DNA of 64,000 nucleotides from Psychroflexus montanilacus (GTDB lineage: Bacteria; Bacteroidota; Bacteroidia; Flavobacteriales; Flavobacteriaceae): contig NZ_JAIQZC010000001.1 of NCBI RefSeq assembly GCF_020164535.1, forward strand, positions 558,001 to 622,000. The letters run 5' to 3'. The position numbers and the translations under genes are program-made. Shown in pieces: positions 33,324 to 42,604 of the stretch. Numbering within the stretch: the first letter of the stretch is position 1; each line of letters starts with the position of its first letter. Below the pieces are notes generated by a model. It had not been told where the DNA came from. It did no database searches and saw only the letters and a list, made by a program, of their open reading frames with translations.

Positions 33324-35975
33324 ATGAAGATAATTGATATTAAACTGTTGAGGGGTCCTAATTACTGGTCCAATCGAAGACATAAACTTGTCGTCATGAA
33401 ACTCGATCTCGGAAAAATGGAGTTTCTCCCCTCTGATATGGTTGAAGGATTCTATAAACGAATTAAACAATTACTTCCTTCCTTATATGAACATCACTGT
33501 TCAGAGGGTCATGATGGTGGTTTTTTAGAACGTGTAAAAGAAGGGACTTGGATGGGCCATATTGTTGAACATGTGGCTCTAGAAATTCAAACTCTTGCAG
33601 GAATCGATTGTGGGTTTGGTAGAACTCGTGAAGCAGAACGTAAGGGGGTTTATCATGTTGTTTTCAATTATATCTATGAAAGTGCAGGTTTATATGCTGC
33701 TCAAGCAGCAGTTCGAATTGTAGAGGCAATTATTATTGGAGAAGATTATAGTCTTAAAACAGATATTCAGCATTTGAAAGTACTTAGAGATGAAAACAAG
33801 CTTGGTCCTAGTACACAGTCCATTATAAATGAGGCTGATAAAAGAGGAATTCCATTTATGCGTCTTAATGAAGGTTCTTTGTTTCAATTAGGTTATGGTG
33901 TAAATCAAAAGCGAATTATAGCTACAATTACAAACCAAACCAGTAATCTTGGAGTTGACATAGCTGGGGATAAAGAAGATACTAAACTACTGCTTCATAA
34001 GGCAGGAATTCCTGTTCCCTTCGGAGGAATTTGTATAGATGAAGACAGTTTGAAAAGTGAATTACAAAGAGTAGGTTACCCATGTGTGATAAAACCTGTT
34101 GATGGAAACCACGGGAAGGGAGCTACAACAAATGTCAATAAGGAAACCGAAGCTATACTAGCATTCAAGCAAGCACAAAAATTTTCAGATCGTATTATAG
34201 TTGAACGTTGGATAAATGGTTTTGATTATCGACTTTTAGTAATCAATCATAAATTAGTAGCTGCAGCAAAACGCACCCCAGCTCATGTCGTAGGAGATGG
34301 GCGATCAACCATCCATGAGCTTATTGATAAGGTAAATGCTGATCCAAGAAGAGGACCTGGACATGAAAACATGCTTACCAAAATTGAAATAGATAAGATG
34401 ACTCAGTGTATTTTAAGTTTCAGAAAAGTTAAGCTGACTTCAGTTATACCAAATAAGGAAGTTTTATATTTAAAAACTACTGCTAATCTTAGCACGGGTG
34501 GCACATCTGAAGACGTTACGGATACAGTACATTCGGAAAATATATTCATGGCGGAGCGAATATCCCGAATCATTGGACTCGATATTTGTGGTATAGACGT
34601 AATGTCGTCGAATCTCAAAACACCAATTAAAGAGAATGATGGTGCAGTGATAGAAGTAAACGCAGCTCCAGGATTTAGAATACATCTTGATCCAACGATA
34701 GGCAAACCAAGGAATGTGGCGAAACCAGTTATCGACATGCTTTTTCCACCCGGTCAGCAAGCGCGAATTCCAATTGTGGCTGTGACAGGAACAAATGGAA
34801 AAACCACTACCACTCGCCTAATCGCTCATATCATGAAAACTTCTGGGTTCCAAGTAGGCTTTACTACTTCAGAAGGAATTTATGTGCAAAATGTTAAGCT
34901 CCAAGATGGGGACTGTACAGGACCAAAAAGCGCCAAATTCGTTCTTAATGATCCAACAGTAAATTTTGCAGTATTAGAAACTGCACGAGGAGGAATTCTA
35001 AGAGAGGGACTTGGTTTTAGTCACTGCGATGTTGGTATTGTTACCAATATTGCTTCTGATCATCTTGGCTTGAAAGGTATAGATTCTTTAGAAAAATTAG
35101 CATTAGTAAAATCAGTTGTGGTTGAAAATGTTACAGCATCAGGATACTCCATTTTGAATGCGGATGATGCAAATGTCCTTAGTATGCGAGACAAAGTCCA
35201 ATCCAAAATTGCTTTGTTTAGTCTTGACGAGAACAACAGTGCTGTCATAGAGCACTGTAAATCTGGAGGCATTGCAGCAGTATTTGAAAATGGATATATC
35301 ACTATTATAAAAGGCATCGAGAAAATACAAGTTGAGAAAGTAAAGAACATACCGCTTACTTTTTCAGGTAGAGCCTTATTCATGATACAGAATGTTTTAC
35401 CATCTGCACTAACAGCTTTTCTACAAAATGTGCAAATAGAGGACCTTCGGTTAGCGCTTCGAACCTTTACCCCTTGTCCGTCACAAACCCCTGGACGTAT
35501 GAATATATTTCAATTCAAATCGTTTGAAGTCCTTCTAGATTATGCCCACAACCCTTCTGGAATGAAAGCTATTGGTGGTTTTTTAAAGAACACCAAAGGT
35601 TTTCCGAAAATTGGAGTTATAGCTGCAACTGGCGATAGAAGGGATAAAGATATTGTTGATTTTGGTAAAGTGAGTGGAAGTATATTTGATGAAATTGTTA
35701 TTCGACAGGACGAAGATTTGAGGGGTCGTCATCCAAATGAAATTTACAATTTACTGATGGAAGGAATTAGGAGTGCTAACTCTTCTTTGCCTGTCAGTTA
35801 TATTCCTGATGAAAAAACAGCCATTACAAAATCTATTTTAAAAGCAAAACCAGGGTCTTTCATAACAATCATTTGCGACTCAGTGCCTAGATCTATAGGT
35901 TTTGTAACAGAGTTAAAAGAAGAAGAAAATAGGCAGCAATTGCATCAAAACGATACTTCTAAAATAGAATATTGA
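33324..35975 (+). CDS. cphA: Cyanophycin synthetase
   Basis: An 883-residue enzyme of normal length for CphA. The N-terminal domain (1-about 200) keeps HIVEH (H79, E82, H83) and E87, the metallopeptidase-like site reported to make primers in some cyanophycin synthetases. The ATP-grasp domain (about 210-475), which adds Asp, shows CVIKPVDGNHGKG and EVNAAPGFR. The C-terminal Mur-ligase-like domain (about 482-883), which adds Arg, has the P-loop VTGTNGKTTTTR with K493, then LETARGGILREG, and DYAHNPSGM and GDRRDKDI. The product is the nitrogen store cyanophycin. Together with cphB and iaaA it makes a full synthesis and mobilisation set. The polymerase is cytosolic. Confidence 0.95.
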   Translation: MKIIDIKLLRGPNYWSNRRHKLVVMKLDLGKMEFLPSDMVEGFYKRIKQLLPSLYEHHCSEGHDGGFLERVKEGTWMGHIVEHVALEIQTLAGIDCGFGRTREAERKGVYHVVFNYIYESAGLYAAQAAVRIVEAIIIGEDYSLKTDIQHLKVLRDENKLGPSTQSIINEADKRGIPFMRLNEGSLFQLGYGVNQKRIIATITNQTSNLGVDIAGDKEDTKLLLHKAGIPVPFGGICIDEDSLKSELQRVGYPCVIKPVDGNHGKGATTNVNKETEAILAFKQAQKFSDRIIVERWINGFDYRLLVINHKLVAAAKRTPAHVVGDGRSTIHELIDKVNADPRRGPGHENMLTKIEIDKMTQCILSFRKVKLTSVIPNKEVLYLKTTANLSTGGTSEDVTDTVHSENIFMAERISRIIGLDICGIDVMSSNLKTPIKENDGAVIEVNAAPGFRIHLDPTIGKPRNVAKPVIDMLFPPGQQARIPIVAVTGTNGKTTTTRLIAHIMKTSGFQVGFTTSEGIYVQNVKLQDGDCTGPKSAKFVLNDPTVNFAVLETARGGILREGLGFSHCDVGIVTNIASDHLGLKGIDSLEKLALVKSVVVENVTASGYSILNADDANVLSMRDKVQSKIALFSLDENNSAVIEHCKSGGIAAVFENGYITIIKGIEKIQVEKVKNIPLTFSGRALFMIQNVLPSALTAFLQNVQIEDLRLALRTFTPCPSQTPGRMNIFQFKSFEVLLDYAHNPSGMKAIGGFLKNTKGFPKIGVIAATGDRRDKDIVDFGKVSGSIFDEIVIRQDEDLRGRHPNEIYNLLMEGIRSANSSLPVSYIPDEKTAITKSILKAKPGSFITIICDSVPRSIGFVTELKEEENRQQLHQNDTSKIEY

Positions 35976-36121
35976 TAAAATTGATATGGAAATCTAACAG
36001 TGTTTACGGTAGTAGAGTTTAGTAAAACCAGGTCATTTTTTTAGTTAGTTTGTAACACCTTTTAATGAGAAGCACTCATAAGTTATACTGTTAGCTTTCT
36101 GTAAAAAGCAAATCCACCAAA

Positions 36122-36154
36122 TAAAACGACTCATATAACTTAAAACTATATGAG
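36122..36154 (-). terminator. Terminator after the ABM-domain gene
   Basis: An 8-bp stem CTCATATA/TATATGAG with a nine-base loop; on the minus strand a T-rich tract (CGTTTTATTT) follows. It lies about 25 bases after the ABM-domain gene. Confidence 0.65.
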
Positions 36155-36178
36155 CCGCTTCTTAAAAGAATTAAACAA

Positions 36179-36472
36179 TTATTTACTACTTATGATATCT
36201 ATTTTTTTGATTATAGGCCCTTCTGTAAATAATTCTGAAGCATTTTTCATCAAAGCTTTCGCAATTTTACCATTGAGGTGATCCTCTCTACCATCTTCAT
36301 TTTCAAAAGTATCAAAAATACCAAAGGTAGATTCATCGATTTGGAATGAATACCAAGTTACCGTTTCTTTTTCTTCTCTAGCCGCTTCAACTGCATTAGC
36401 CAGAAAATCTTTGACTTCACTTTCTTTTCCCTTTTTAACTTTTACCGTCGCTAGCAAACCTAGTTTTTTCAT
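36179..36472 (-). CDS. Antibiotic biosynthesis monooxygenase (ABM) domain protein
   Basis: A 97-residue single-domain ferredoxin-like protein. The order ATVKVKKGKESEVKDFLANA, VTWYSFQIDESTFGIFDTFENEDGREDHLNG and ELFTEGPIIKKIDI fits the ABM family (PF03992), small dimeric proteins that include quinol and haem monooxygenases and many stress proteins of unknown substrate. The GIFDTFENEDGREDHL strand-helix is typical of the DUF1330/YgiN-like branch. It is transcribed alone, convergent with cphA, and ends in its own terminator. Enzymatic activity is uncertain. Confidence 0.85.
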   Translation of the reverse strand: MKKLGLLATVKVKKGKESEVKDFLANAVEAAREEKETVTWYSFQIDESTFGIFDTFENEDGREDHLNGKIAKALMKNASELFTEGPIIKKIDIISSK

Positions 36473-36756
36473 TTTTGTTTGATTTATTTAATTATTCATT
36501 AAACAACATACGAACAATGAAAAATATCGTCCAACCTTTACAGTGATTTTGTGAATCTTTTAAAGTAATGAGAACTTAAGATTTAAATAAAAGTATGATG
36601 AAATTATAAACGTTTCACTTGATTCCAATACGAAGGATTATTCATAGAGAAATATTAGATGGTTTGGATTGACGTATGAATGAGTAACGTGAATTTTTAA
36701 TAAGATGAAAGTCATTTTCAAATAGCTTTTGACCTTATATCCTCGTACTATCACAT

Positions 36757-38205
36757 TTATTTTTTAAGCTTCATTTTATCATACTCTTCTATTAGATTAT
36801 CAATTTTTAAATGTGTGTTTTCAAAATGTTGATTAAAAAAATTAATAACAAGCTGGGTGATTATTGAGTAGCTTTTTAAAGGATCAATTGATCCAGCTTC
36901 ATTTACAATAGGGAGATTAACCATGAGTGGAATATCCATAAAATTTGAATGACCTGAGTTTTCGATGAATAGGCTTTTATAGGTGGCATTCTCTAAACTC
37001 TGATAAGAAAATTTGTTGATATCCATATGGTTTTTATCCCAATCTGATGATAACAGCATAAAGGGTTTCTGCAAAGTGCTGTTTACCATATTTCCCCACT
37101 GGGCTCCATCCAAATTTACTCCAGCTTGTATTCTATCATCATTTAGCATCGCTAAACCAACAGCAGAACCTCCTTGTGAGTGTCCAAAAGCTCCAATTTT
37201 GGACAAATCCATATGGCTTTTTAAAAATGAGTTTGAATCAATTTGGTTTAAATAATCAATGACAAACGAAATATCATCACTCCATCTTTCAGAAATATCT
37301 GCTGCAACATAATCTAAAATTAAGTCTTCTATCGCTTCAAATTTTTCGCTGTCAGTTACAGCCTTATTATAGGCCTGACTTGCGGTCCATGCCATAGTTT
37401 GCATTTCTTGATCATTGGTTTTCAAATCAAAGGATTTATCATAGAGTTTAATTTCATGATCAGAAAATTGAGATCCACTACTCTCATAAGTGTGATTAAT
37501 ATTTATCACAATAAATCCATGACTTACAATTTCTTCGAGTATAGCATAATATCCAAAAGCTTCAGAATTTAATCCATGAGAAAAAATAAGAACTGGAAAT
37601 TTTCCTTTGGCTACACTTTTATTATTGTACGTATGAGTATCAACATAGTCAAGGTAATTTAATGTAGATTCAGGTAGTTGGTATTTCGATGTAAACCCAA
37701 CACGATTTCCCTTATCCAAATACTTCTCTGTCTCTCCATCAGGTTCATCAACTGGATACCAAACCTTAACCATAAAACTTCTTTTAGAATCTTCATTATC
37801 GGAGAAAACATCTTGAAGGTTAGTTTTAAGCTGAATATACTGACTAGCTACATGAAAATGACCTGTCGGGTTGGGAAGTTTAAAAACTGGAAAAACAAGG
37901 GGAATAATCCAGCTTATTGATACTAAAATTATAGAGAAAATAGATACTAAAACCTTGGAGGTTTTGTTGGTTTTTTTAAACTCTCTATTTATCAATAAAC
38001 TCATTAAAAGAATTAAGAAATAAGCAGGAATCATCTGCCAGCGATACCCTTCAAAAATTAAATGCAGTAAAATGCAGAAAATAAAACCTACTATACAAAA
38101 TATTCTTTTGAAAGTTAGTTTCACTAGAAATATAATAAAAGGTAAGCTGGATAAAAGGACTAACAGAATAACTTCAAATGGTCTCATACGTTTTTCGACA
38201 AACAT
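36757..38205 (-). CDS. Membrane-anchored PAF-acetylhydrolase-like alpha/beta hydrolase
   Basis: A 482-residue protein with about four membrane helices in its first 110 residues (near 10-28, 33-51, 59-72 and 85-107), followed by an alpha/beta-hydrolase. The catalytic pieces are the oxyanion segment VLIFSHGLN, the nucleophile S343 in GHSQGGS, the aspartate D366 in NLDGAQWG and H419 in NSGHSNFMD. The Ser-Asp-His arrangement and KVWYP opening resemble the platelet-activating-factor acetylhydrolase II family, which cleaves short acyl chains from phospholipids. The catalytic domain probably faces the periplasm. It lies 63 bases downstream of a membrane LuxR-type regulator on the same strand, so the two may be co-transcribed. 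Substrate unknown. Confidence 0.8.
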   Translation of the reverse strand: MFVEKRMRPFEVILLVLLSSLPFIIFLVKLTFKRIFCIVGFIFCILLHLIFEGYRWQMIPAYFLILLMSLLINREFKKTNKTSKVLVSIFSIILVSISWIIPLVFPVFKLPNPTGHFHVASQYIQLKTNLQDVFSDNEDSKRSFMVKVWYPVDEPDGETEKYLDKGNRVGFTSKYQLPESTLNYLDYVDTHTYNNKSVAKGKFPVLIFSHGLNSEAFGYYAILEEIVSHGFIVININHTYESSGSQFSDHEIKLYDKSFDLKTNDQEMQTMAWTASQAYNKAVTDSEKFEAIEDLILDYVAADISERWSDDISFVIDYLNQIDSNSFLKSHMDLSKIGAFGHSQGGSAVGLAMLNDDRIQAGVNLDGAQWGNMVNSTLQKPFMLLSSDWDKNHMDINKFSYQSLENATYKSLFIENSGHSNFMDIPLMVNLPIVNEAGSIDPLKSYSIITQLVINFFNQHFENTHLKIDNLIEEYDKMKLKK

Positions 38206-38268
38206 ATGGCTTCAGCTCTTTTAAAGCTCAAAAAATGGATGGACAACGAATGGACAGCGATCTTTTTA

Positions 38269-38808
38269 TTAGTTCAAGTGCATAAGATAAAGATCTAAAT
38301 CAGTTTTAGAATCTATATTCATTTTCTGTCTCAACCTATACCGAGCCTTATTTACACTATCTGGTGTTATGTTTAAAATTCGACTGATCTCTTTGGAGGT
38401 AAGTTTCATTCGGATCAAGCAACAAAGTTTAATTTCGTTTGTTGTCATATTAGGAAATAACCTAATTAGAGAAGAATAAAATGTAGGATAAACTTTTTCA
38501 AATTCTGAATAGAAGGTGCTCAAGTTATTTTCCTTAGAGTGAATGGACTCTAGTAATGCTTTAGTTAAGTCAGTTTTTAAAAGCCTGTTCATTTGTATGA
38601 TTTGACTGACTTCATGTTGATCATATTTTTTTTCAATAGCTTCAAAATGTTCATTTTTCCATATTTGTTTTGCTCTTATCCTTTTCAACTGTGCTCGTCT
38701 CACAAAATATGGTAAGACGACATAAGCAATCATAAATAAACTTAATCCGCTTATGAAAAACACACTAAACAGAAACCAAACATCTGTATCAACTCTAAAA
38801 TCGAACAT
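38269..38808 (-). CDS. Membrane-bound LuxR-type helix-turn-helix regulator
   Basis: A 179-residue protein. One membrane helix lies near residues 11-33, followed by a basic helical linker and a C-terminal GerE/LuxR DNA-binding domain (about 118-175) with NEIKLCCLIRMKLTSKEISRILNITPDSVNKARYRLRQKM. Such small membrane-tethered regulators are frequent in flavobacteria and are usually the output remnants of longer tetratricopeptide sensor-regulators; no sensor part is present here. The gene is divergent from the HEIGH metalloprotease, and the shared 173-base region contains an 18-bp perfect palindrome, a possible binding site for this protein. The hydrolase gene follows on the same strand. Confidence 0.82.
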   Translation of the reverse strand: MFDFRVDTDVWFLFSVFFISGLSLFMIAYVVLPYFVRRAQLKRIRAKQIWKNEHFEAIEKKYDQHEVSQIIQMNRLLKTDLTKALLESIHSKENNLSTFYSEFEKVYPTFYSSLIRLFPNMTTNEIKLCCLIRMKLTSKEISRILNITPDSVNKARYRLRQKMNIDSKTDLDLYLMHLN

Positions 38809-38942
38809 TAATAGTTAATTTAAGTTTGCGATAATTTATCAATAAATCATCCATTTTCTAAATAACTGTTAAAAAAAGTAAAAAGTTTACAATTAATTAA
38901 CCATGTCCAAACATTTAAAATGAAATTAGAGCAATATTAATT

Positions 38943-38960
38943 AATACTTGCGCAAGTATT
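38943..38960. promoter_or_regulatory. 18-bp perfect palindrome, candidate operator
   Basis: AATACTTGCGCAAGTATT is self-complementary with no spacer. It lies 21 bases before the metalloprotease ATG and runs into GTATTTG, which is close to a -7 box, so a bound protein could block or recruit polymerase. Confidence 0.55.
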
Positions 38961-38981
38961 TGTAACACTAAACATTTATTT

Positions 38982-39878
38982 ATGACAATTAGAAAACAAT
39001 TAATCGTACCAGCAATTTTAGGTTTATTCTTTTTTACATCCTGTGAAGATGAACAAATATTTGATGAAGCAACAGAAAGTCAAACTGTTGATGAGTTTGA
39101 TGAAATAATTTTGGGGGTCAATACTTCAGAAACTCCATCAAATGTTGATCAAAAAACTTTGGATTTGATTTCAAAAAACCATCTTAGTCCTGTTGGAGCT
39201 CAACGTGAAGAAATGGTACTTCCAGGTGGAGAGAAACGCGAGGTGATACGCGTAGAAGGTGACATTGTTATGTTTCCTGAGGAACTGGAAAAAATGCAGT
39301 TTGACGGCTACGAAAATATACACGAAAAACAATATCGAACAAATGCTCTTGTGAGTCCTCAAACGATAACTATAATTGGTTTTACAGGCGGTAGCCAGGC
39401 TTTATCTTCCAGAGAGCGAACAGCTTTAAGTAGGGCAGTTCAAAATTATAATCAACTTAATTTGAGTATTAATTTCAACCTTACTTTTGGAACTGACTTC
39501 CAAGATAAGGATATGGTAGTTTACAATAATGAAGTTAATAATCCAAGCTCAGTTGGAGGACAGGCAGGTTTTCCTAGTGGTGGAGATCCATTCAAATTTG
39601 TACAAATTTATGGACTTAATCAATATAGCCTAGGTGTCATCGAACACGTGATTACTCACGAGATTGGACATTCGGTTGGATTTCGTCATACCGATTTCTT
39701 TAGCAGACAAAGTTGTGGACAAAATACAAATGAAGGTACAGCAGGAGTTGGCGCAAATTACATTCCAGGTACACCTGAAGGTTATGACCCAACATCTTTA
39801 ATGCTTGCTTGTTTCAATACAGGAGTATCAGGTAATTTTAATTCTAATGACGTTACCGCTTTAAACTTCCTTTACTAA
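38982..39878 (+). CDS. HEIGH-type (M57) metalloprotease lipoprotein
   Basis: A 298-residue exported protein. The lipoprotein signal peptide ends at FFFTSC with C21. An acidic linker (about 22-60) and a propeptide-like region (about 60-125) precede the peptidase domain. The zinc site is THEIGHSVGFRHTD, giving H226, E227, H230 and H236, the extended HExxHxxGxxH motif of metzincin-like enzymes of the M57 family ('dual-action HEIGH' peptidases). Downstream PTSLMLACF takes the place of the Met-turn. It is therefore a cell-surface or periplasmic zinc protease. It is divergent from the LuxR-type regulator and ends in a strong terminator, so it is a single-gene unit. Confidence 0.88.
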   Translation: MTIRKQLIVPAILGLFFFTSCEDEQIFDEATESQTVDEFDEIILGVNTSETPSNVDQKTLDLISKNHLSPVGAQREEMVLPGGEKREVIRVEGDIVMFPEELEKMQFDGYENIHEKQYRTNALVSPQTITIIGFTGGSQALSSRERTALSRAVQNYNQLNLSINFNLTFGTDFQDKDMVVYNNEVNNPSSVGGQAGFPSGGDPFKFVQIYGLNQYSLGVIEHVITHEIGHSVGFRHTDFFSRQSCGQNTNEGTAGVGANYIPGTPEGYDPTSLMLACFNTGVSGNFNSNDVTALNFLY

Positions 39879-39900
39879 TTTTAAAATTAGATATAGCCAT

Positions 39901-39935
39901 AAATCACCTTCATGTTTTGAAGGTGATTTTTTTTT
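39901..39935 (+). terminator. Terminator of the HEIGH metalloprotease gene
   Basis: An 11-bp stem AAATCACCTTC/GAAGGTGATTT with a loop of about seven bases and a run of nine or more T. Confidence 0.9.
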
Positions 39936-40075
39936 ACAATCAACTCTATATAAAATAACTAATGTTAAGACTAGAGATAAATATTTTTAAAAGGATTCTA
40001 AACCGTAAGTTTTAGTCTTTAAAGCATTTTTAAATGTTATTAAAGTCACAATATGATGACTAATCATGTATTGAT

Positions 40076-40477
40076 TTAATCCAAATATTTAAAAGAATCT
40101 ACCATTTTAAACTTAGAATTCCTACTGATAAAGTCTCTAAAAAATGCAGTATGGCTCGCTCCCATTAAAATAAACATCCTGTCTTTTAAGGTGAGTTCAA
40201 TTCTATTCAAGTTTGAAAACATCCTTAGATTTCTCTTGTAATATTTTGCAGCTTCATCAGCTCCTTCAAAATCTTTCTCACTGCCAACATGGGTTAGCAT
40301 ATCCGCATTTACAGCAATTAAGTAATCAAGATACTGATCGTGATTAATCAATTTCAACTTTTCCAACAGACTTAAAGAATCCTCATCTGAAAGTAATGGA
40401 AGGCCATCGCATATGTCTAGATAATGAAGACCAACTTCCCATCGGTGAAACCAATAAAAAAAGGGTTTCAGAACGAT
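40076..40477 (-). pseudogene. C-terminal fragment of a DUF5694 protein
   Basis: An open frame of about 130 codons bounded upstream by a TAA and lacking an in-frame ATG at its head; a TTG at 40366 would give 96 residues. The part AVNADMLTHVGSEKDFEGADEAAKYYKRNLRMFSNL, then DRMFILMGASHTAFFRDFI, matches the C-terminal third of DUF5694 proteins, a family of about 250 residues related to TraB-like hydrolases as far as I recall. The N-terminal two thirds are absent; upstream comes the end of the TolC gene. It is probably the remnant of a gene cut by a rearrangement at the end of the efflux operon. Confidence 0.6.
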
Positions 40478-40500
40478 TTAAAAATGAATAAATACTAATG

Positions 40501-41913
40501 CTAAGAGATTCCCCTGTAATAATCTAAAATCTTTGTTCTGAAAATATATTCATAGCGCGCATTAGCTAGGTTGATTTTCGCATTATCCAGATTGTTTTTG
40601 CTGATGATATATTCCACAATATTGGAGACACCGCTATTAAATCGGATTTCATTGACACGAAAAGATTCTGAGTAAGCCTCCACCTGCTCCTTAAAAATAA
40701 TGTACTTTTCGTGAGCCGTCTGCATGTCGTTATGCGCTTCTTGGATAGCTTGCTTAAATTCATTTACAATCCTTTGGTAATTCACTTTACGCTCATCCAA
40801 AACAATTTTCTGCAGGGCTACAGTGTTTTTGGCCCTAAATCCGTTAAAAATCGGGATTCTAAGAGAAATGCCAAGATTAGAGTTTAAATTATTGATCAAT
40901 TGATCTTGGTAAGGAATACGTTCCTCTATAAAATTGGTTTGCTCACTTAAAACTGGAAAATTATCATTTCCAATACTTACAAATTGTGAAGTTTCAACCA
41001 CCTGTGTTCCTGTCTCATTAAATAAAGTTGCAAGACTTGAAAAGTTAGTATTTAATTGCGCAAAGAATGAAATCTCTAAAGCATAAAGACTTCTGGTGAC
41101 TTGTATATCTTCTTCGGCTGCCTTGATTCTAAATTCTTCCGCCTTAAAGCTTGCTAAATTATCCTGAGATTCATCGAAAACTTGATCTGCAGAAAATTCA
41201 TATTCAACTGGCTCATTTTTAAATTGATTTATAGTCACATTGATTTTTGTGTCGATATTGAGAAGCCTTATGAGCTCCAGTTTGGAAGCTTTCAAACTGT
41301 TTTCAGCATCAGCGATAATAGAATTATCATTGGCGAGTTGACCTCGAATATCTGTATAATTTGCAGGATTACCCTGGCCTTCTTCATTTAAGTCCTGAAG
41401 TCGCTCCAGCTGTTCCTTAGTTGAGGTTCTTCTAGCTTTAGCCAGTCTCAATAAATCCTTATTATTCAATATTTGAAAGTAAGCCAGAGTCACATTTAAT
41501 ACCATTTCCTGCTTAGCCTGCTCCACCTCAGCCTCAGCAGCTTTTAGGTTGAAGCGATCGCGTTGAATTCTATTTTTAATCTGAAACCCGTTAAATATCG
41601 TGGCTTCCAAAGCTAATCCAGCATTAGAAAAGGTGAGTTCTTCTTCTATAAATGTATTTGTAAAAGGATCTATACTTCTACCGTTATTGAGGCCAAAGTT
41701 ATAATTTCCATTAAGGTTGGGTAATCTAGAATTTCGGGCCTGCCTAAATTCTACATCTGAAGTTTCAGCTCTTAAATTTGAACTTTTTACGTCAAGATTG
41801 TTTTCCAGAGCTATAGCTAAAGCAGTATTGAGATTTAATTCTATGGTTGTATCCTGAGAAAATCCGTTGAACTGAATCAATAGCAAAATAAAGCCAAAAA
41901 GGTATTTCAACAT
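40501..41913 (-). CDS. TolC-family outer-membrane efflux channel
   Basis: A 470-residue protein with a signal peptide (MLKYLFGFILLLIQFNGFSQ) and the internal duplication of TolC proteins: long helices with LNTALAIALENNLDVKSS, NARNSRLPNLNGNYNF, AEVEQAKQEMVLNVTLAYFQIL and, in the second half, LGISLRIPIFNGFRAKNTV and GVSNIVEYIISKNNLDNAKINLANARYEYIFRTKILDYY. It forms the trimeric channel through the outer membrane. It is the last gene of the nine-gene efflux operon and starts four bases after the second ATPase gene. It would receive substrate from the HlyD-type adaptor at the other end of the operon. Confidence 0.92.
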   Translation of the reverse strand: MLKYLFGFILLLIQFNGFSQDTTIELNLNTALAIALENNLDVKSSNLRAETSDVEFRQARNSRLPNLNGNYNFGLNNGRSIDPFTNTFIEEELTFSNAGLALEATIFNGFQIKNRIQRDRFNLKAAEAEVEQAKQEMVLNVTLAYFQILNNKDLLRLAKARRTSTKEQLERLQDLNEEGQGNPANYTDIRGQLANDNSIIADAENSLKASKLELIRLLNIDTKINVTINQFKNEPVEYEFSADQVFDESQDNLASFKAEEFRIKAAEEDIQVTRSLYALEISFFAQLNTNFSSLATLFNETGTQVVETSQFVSIGNDNFPVLSEQTNFIEERIPYQDQLINNLNSNLGISLRIPIFNGFRAKNTVALQKIVLDERKVNYQRIVNEFKQAIQEAHNDMQTAHEKYIIFKEQVEAYSESFRVNEIRFNSGVSNIVEYIISKNNLDNAKINLANARYEYIFRTKILDYYRGIS

Positions 41914-41917
41914 AGTT

Positions 41918-42586
41918 CTAGTTTTTATTTATACTTCCATCAAGTAGATTCACAATTCTTGTCCCATACCCTGCATTGCTTTCAGAATGTGTAGCTTGAA
42001 TGATCGTCACTCCTTCTTGATTCAATTTTTTAAAAAGCCCCATAATATCATCGCTTTGAGCAGAGTTCAGGTTGCCTGTTGGTTCATCTGCCAAAATGAG
42101 TTTGGGCTTAATAATTAAAGCTCTAGCTATTCCCACCAGTTGCTGTTGGCCTCCACTTAGCTGATGTGGAAATAAATCTTTTTTTCCAACTATATTGAAC
42201 CTGTCCAGCATGTCTGCTACCAGAGCTTTACGCTCTGAGCTTTTTATTTTTTTATACAGCAGAGGTGTTTCTATATTTTCGTAAACCGTCAAATCGTCTA
42301 AAAGATGATACGCCTGAAAGATGAATCCAATGTTCTCATTGAAAATGCCAGTCTTTCTTTTAGAAGACAGATCATGTACGGCCTCACTGTCAAAATAGTA
42401 CTCTCCTTCTTCAAAAGCATCTAGCATAGAAATAACATTGAGTAGCGTAGATTTCCCAGAGCCCGATGGTCCCATCAATGAGAGGAATTCACCTTCATCA
42501 ATTTTTAAGCTGAGATCGTTGAGGAGAAATACTCTTCTTCCTCCCGATTTAACCCATTTGTAAATATGATTGAGTTCTAAAAGCAT
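41918..42586 (-). CDS. MacB/LolD-type ABC ATPase, second copy
   Basis: A 222-residue ATP-binding subunit. Walker A is GPSGSGKST, the signature is [15 protein letters not shown], Walker B is LILADEPTG and the H-loop is ATHS. The Q-loop region and the [20 protein letters not shown] segment are typical of the MacB/LolD/FtsE group, which powers mechanotransmission instead of classical transport. The residue after the signature LSGGQQQ is Leu where the first copy (54.8 kb) has Arg. It lies 18 bases after the fifth permease gene. Two ATPases serve five permeases here; which pairs with which cannot be read from sequence. Confidence 0.92.
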   Translation of the reverse strand: MLLELNHIYKWVKSGGRRVFLLNDLSLKIDEGEFLSLMGPSGSGKSTLLNVISMLDAFEEGEYYFDSEAVHDLSSKRKTGIFNENIGFIFQAYHLLDDLTVYENIETPLLYKKIKSSERKALVADMLDRFNIVGKKDLFPHQLSGGQQQLVGIARALIIKPKLILADEPTGNLNSAQSDDIMGLFKKLNQEGVTIIQATHSESNAGYGTRIVNLLDGSINKN

Positions 42587-42604
42587 AGTAGATTTTTTTT
42601 ATAA

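Noticed and set aside
34403-34738. 111-codon antisense frame inside cphA
   Set aside because: Shadow of conserved cyanophycin synthetase sequence; no independent evidence.
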